Positions 61,968 to 64,000 of a stretch of 64,000 nt of DNA are shown one piece after another. Made by a program: the position numbers and the translations under genes. This DNA is from Bacteroidia bacterium (lineage in GTDB: Bacteria > Bacteroidota > Bacteroidia > J057), in contig JAWPMV010000001.1 in the NCBI GenBank assembly GCA_033391075.1, forward strand, positions 7,254,001 to 7,318,000, in the 5' to 3' direction. A model generated the notes under the pieces. The model had not been told where the DNA came from. It saw only the letters and a list, made by a program, of their open reading frames with translations, and ran no database searches. Numbering within the stretch: position 1 is the stretch's first letter; each line of letters opens with the position of its first letter.

Positions 61968-62345
61968 TTAAATGCCCAGGATTTCTTCGGCCAGAGTTGA
62001 TACTTCTGTGGGGTCAAAGGGTTTGGTCAGATATCGGTTGGCTCCGGCTTCCAAGCCTTGCTGTCGATCTGCTTCCTGCCCTTTGCCTGTCAGGAGAATG
62101 ATATATATATCGTCCAGATGTAACTCTTTTTTGACCGTCTGACAGACTTCGACTCCACTCATATGGGGCATGTTGAAATCAAGTAAAACCAATTGGGGTT
62201 TTTCTTCCTGAATCGCTGCCAGGGCATCCTTTCCATTGCTGGCAAAGTGTAGTTCTACTCCCTCATCTTCGAGTTCTTCCAGGGTCTGTTCGAGCAGATT
62301 GCGAATGTGTACTTCATCATCTGCGATCAATATTTTTTTCGTCAT
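61968..62345 (-). CDS. Single-domain response regulator (CheY-like), paralogue
   Basis: The 125-residue protein shares the layout of the next gene downstream: ILIADDEVHIRNLLEQTLEEL, phospho-acceptor Asp56 in LVLLDFNMPHMSG, LLTGKG and YLTKPFDPTEV. The two are tandem duplicates, about 60 percent alike by eye. Neither has an output domain. They precede the GAF-cyclase in the same transcript, which suggests a phosphorylation-controlled cyclase module. Confidence 0.93.
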   Translation of the reverse strand: MTKKILIADDEVHIRNLLEQTLEELEDEGVELHFASNGKDALAAIQEEKPQLVLLDFNMPHMSGVEVCQTVKKELHLDDIYIILLTGKGQEADRQQGLEAGANRYLTKPFDPTEVSTLAEEILGI

Positions 62346-62546
62346 GGTTTTGCGGCCAGTTAATTTGGGTGCAAAAGGATCAGCTTATTCTTAGGAAAGG
62401 AATTTACAGCTTCTTTCAAACAGATGGCAGATGCTTGAATAGACTGTATTTTCTATATCATTAAAAGATACAGATTTTTCTGTTCTCAAATCGAAAATTT
62501 AGGGAGCTATGGGAATCTTGAATGATTTATTTTGCAATCCTTCCTA

Positions 62547-64000
62547 CTACTTACTCACTTTCTCAACAAATGGCTCCCATCGGGGGTCGGCTTGAATGGA
62601 ATGAAAGGCTACATCCACAGGAGCATAAAGAGTGCCTGGATCATGATTCTCATAAGATTTTTCCAACCACTCAAAGGCTTTATCAGCATCCTGACGATGG
62701 GCATATACTTGTGCGATCTGATAGGAAGAAGAAGATGAAAAGCGTTCTATAAGTTCCGCAAGATAGCTGTCTGCAGCTTGTTGGTCTCCTTTTTTCCAGG
62801 CAACAATGGATTGTGCACATTTTCTATATCCCCCTAATCTCTCTTTGCTAGCAAGAACTTCCGCCTCCTCCAGTCTTCCTTGTTGAATCAGGCATTGAGC
62901 CAATTGATAATGAACACCCCCCGTATTAGGTTGTAGCCTAATCCATGTTCTGAAGGAAGCCTCTGCAATATCAAAACGATGCGCAGTAGCATTTCCAATG
63001 CCTTTAGCGGCAAAACTTGTCCAGGAAAGGGGATCGAGTCGGGCAGCTCTGTCCAGCAAGGGAAGCCCTTCTTTAAATTGGCTATTCTTGCATTTCGTCA
63101 TTCCCGCTACTCCTAAGGCCTGGGCATCTCCAGGGCCTAGCTCCATGGCTTTTTCCGCATAAAAAAGGGCAGAATCTTTTTTGCCAAACATTCCCGAATA
63201 GATGAGTGCCAGGTTAGCATATCCATAGGCTAGCTTTGGGCCAAGCTCTACTCCTTTGCGCGCATGTTTTATGGCAAGATCATATAAATCCTGATAATCC
63301 CGGATACCCGTAGGAGAGCCTCCTCTGCTTGCGAAATTCCCATCTATTTGGCCTAATAGAATCCAGGAAGCTGCGTAGAGGGAATCTCGTTCTATGCTCC
63401 TTAACACAAGTTCACGAGCTTTACGGGCATTGCTTTCTGTATTGAATTCATGTTTGGCTTGTAAAAAGAGTCGGTAAGCATCTGCTTCTGTTTCTTCGAC
63501 TTGCCACTTCTGCGCCTCAATCAGATTTATCTTCAGCGCTTGCATCACTTCACGGGCAATATTTTCCTGGATGTCAAATACATCCTCCAATTGTTCTTCC
63601 CAACTCTCTGCCCAGATGGTTTTGTCTATTTCTGCCTCGATAAGCTGAACGGATATTTTGATCTTGCCACCATACTCTTTGACGCTGCCTTCTAAAATGT
63701 GGTCAACCCCCAATTTATCCGCTATGGTAAATAAATCTACTTCCTGCTTTTTGAAACTAAAGGAAGACGAGCGGGAACTTACTTTGAGCTCTGATTCCTG
63801 GCTTAAGAGATTGATGACTTCTTCTGCCATGCCATCTCCTAAAAAGGCCTGATCCTGCTTGGGACTCAGATCCAGAAAAGGCATGACGGCAATGGAGGGT
63901 GTTGCTGTGGTATCGGGTTGGACTTCTTCACTTCCTTTCCAGGAAATATTCATCCATATTCCTCCTGCTATGATTATACCCACAAAGCCTACTAATATCC
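62547..64000 (-). CDS. TPR cyclase-family protein, C-terminal part (runs off window)
   Basis: The frame is open to the right edge, and the visible 484 residues start within a transmembrane helix (ILVGFVGIIIAGGIW) and continue VMPFLDLSPKQDQAFLGDG, SSRSSSFSFKKQEVD and TPR units to the tail DPRWEPFVEKVSK. Nearly every block has a counterpart in array copy 4, so this is its recent duplicate. The N-terminal cyclase module is presumed to lie beyond 64000; a GTG at 63983 inside the helix is not a real start. Confidence 0.88.
   Translation of the reverse strand, partial: ILVGFVGIIIAGGIWMNISWKGSEEVQPDTTATPSIAVMPFLDLSPKQDQAFLGDGMAEEVINLLSQESELKVSSRSSSFSFKKQEVDLFTIADKLGVDHILEGSVKEYGGKIKISVQLIEAEIDKTIWAESWEEQLEDVFDIQENIAREVMQALKINLIEAQKWQVEETEADAYRLFLQAKHEFNTESNARKARELVLRSIERDSLYAASWILLGQIDGNFASRGGSPTGIRDYQDLYDLAIKHARKGVELGPKLAYGYANLALIYSGMFGKKDSALFYAEKAMELGPGDAQALGVAGMTKCKNSQFKEGLPLLDRAARLDPLSWTSFAAKGIGNATAHRFDIAEASFRTWIRLQPNTGGVHYQLAQCLIQQGRLEEAEVLASKERLGGYRKCAQSIVAWKKGDQQAADSYLAELIERFSSSSSYQIAQVYAHRQDADKAFEWLEKSYENHDPGTLYAPVDVAFHSIQADPRWEPFVEKVSK

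Noticed and set aside
63501-63852. Plus-strand open frames inside the cyclase genes
   Set aside because: They recur antisense to the same paralogous coding sequence (for example 49480 and 63658) and have no independent features.

Overview
This window looks like a chromosomal segment of a member of the Bacteroidota, most likely a Saprospira- or Cytophaga-like environmental bacterium. The reasons are the gene families (GreA-like protein often mislabelled 3-oxoacyl-ACP synthase, DUF5117/5118-type zinc metalloprotease, sodium:solute symporter, 7TMR-DISM cyclase, Gfo/Idh/MocA oxidoreductase with a Tat-like leader), the scarcity of Shine-Dalgarno sequences, and a promoter-like TAnnTTTG box before glnA. 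I see no tRNA, rRNA, CRISPR array, transposase or phage gene. The taxonomic call is inference from gene content.

Layout. 0-9.4 kb is housekeeping and unassigned genes: the 5' part of a sirohaem-synthesis dehydrogenase, a secreted protein, an SDR epimerase, a DUF3556-like membrane protein, a sodium:solute symporter preceded by an overlapping 37-codon membrane peptide, and an operon of a TPR protein, an ACT-domain protein and endonuclease V. Three copies of a 228-bp repeat lie at 4.57-5.14 kb. 9.5-21.6 kb holds a serine hydrolase and a nitrogen-assimilation block: gltB-gltD, a eukaryotic-type (GSII) glutamine synthetase, an ammonium transporter and a small outer-membrane porin. 21.7-26 kb is a four-gene phosphorelay (receiver-kinase hybrid, receiver, membrane PAS kinase, receiver-HPt). 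26-28.5 kb is a sugar isomerase/oxidoreductase pair with a LacI-type palindrome upstream. 28.5-31.3 kb is an ECF sigma factor, its anti-sigma factor and a secreted protein. 31.6-41.6 kb holds a lipoprotein, a large metalloprotease, a DUF559 nuclease beside a 103-bp tandem repeat, a GreA-like factor, a 7TM receptor-cyclase, an L-type lectin-like protein and a DEDDh exonuclease.

41.7-64 kb is the striking part: about 22 kb of almost purely signalling genes, all on the minus strand. Six consecutive genes share a near-identical N-terminal class III nucleotide cyclase module of about 170 residues but carry divergent C-terminal halves (TolB-like plus TPR in five, a beta-propeller in one). They are followed, reading upward in coordinate, by a histidine kinase, three FIST sensor proteins, decayed kinase fragments, a GAF-cyclase, two CheY-like receivers and the C-terminal part of another TPR cyclase-family protein that runs off the window. 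This is best read as an expanding cyclic-nucleotide sensor array in which the output enzyme is kept uniform while the input or scaffold half diversifies. No cyclic-nucleotide receptor or phosphodiesterase is visible, so the downstream target is unknown.

Small repeats are common between genes: two hairpin elements of the GTCATTGCGAG and GTCATCC types, a recurrent GTGTTAG-rich spacer sequence, and the two tandem arrays. Rho-independent terminators can be drawn after several genes.
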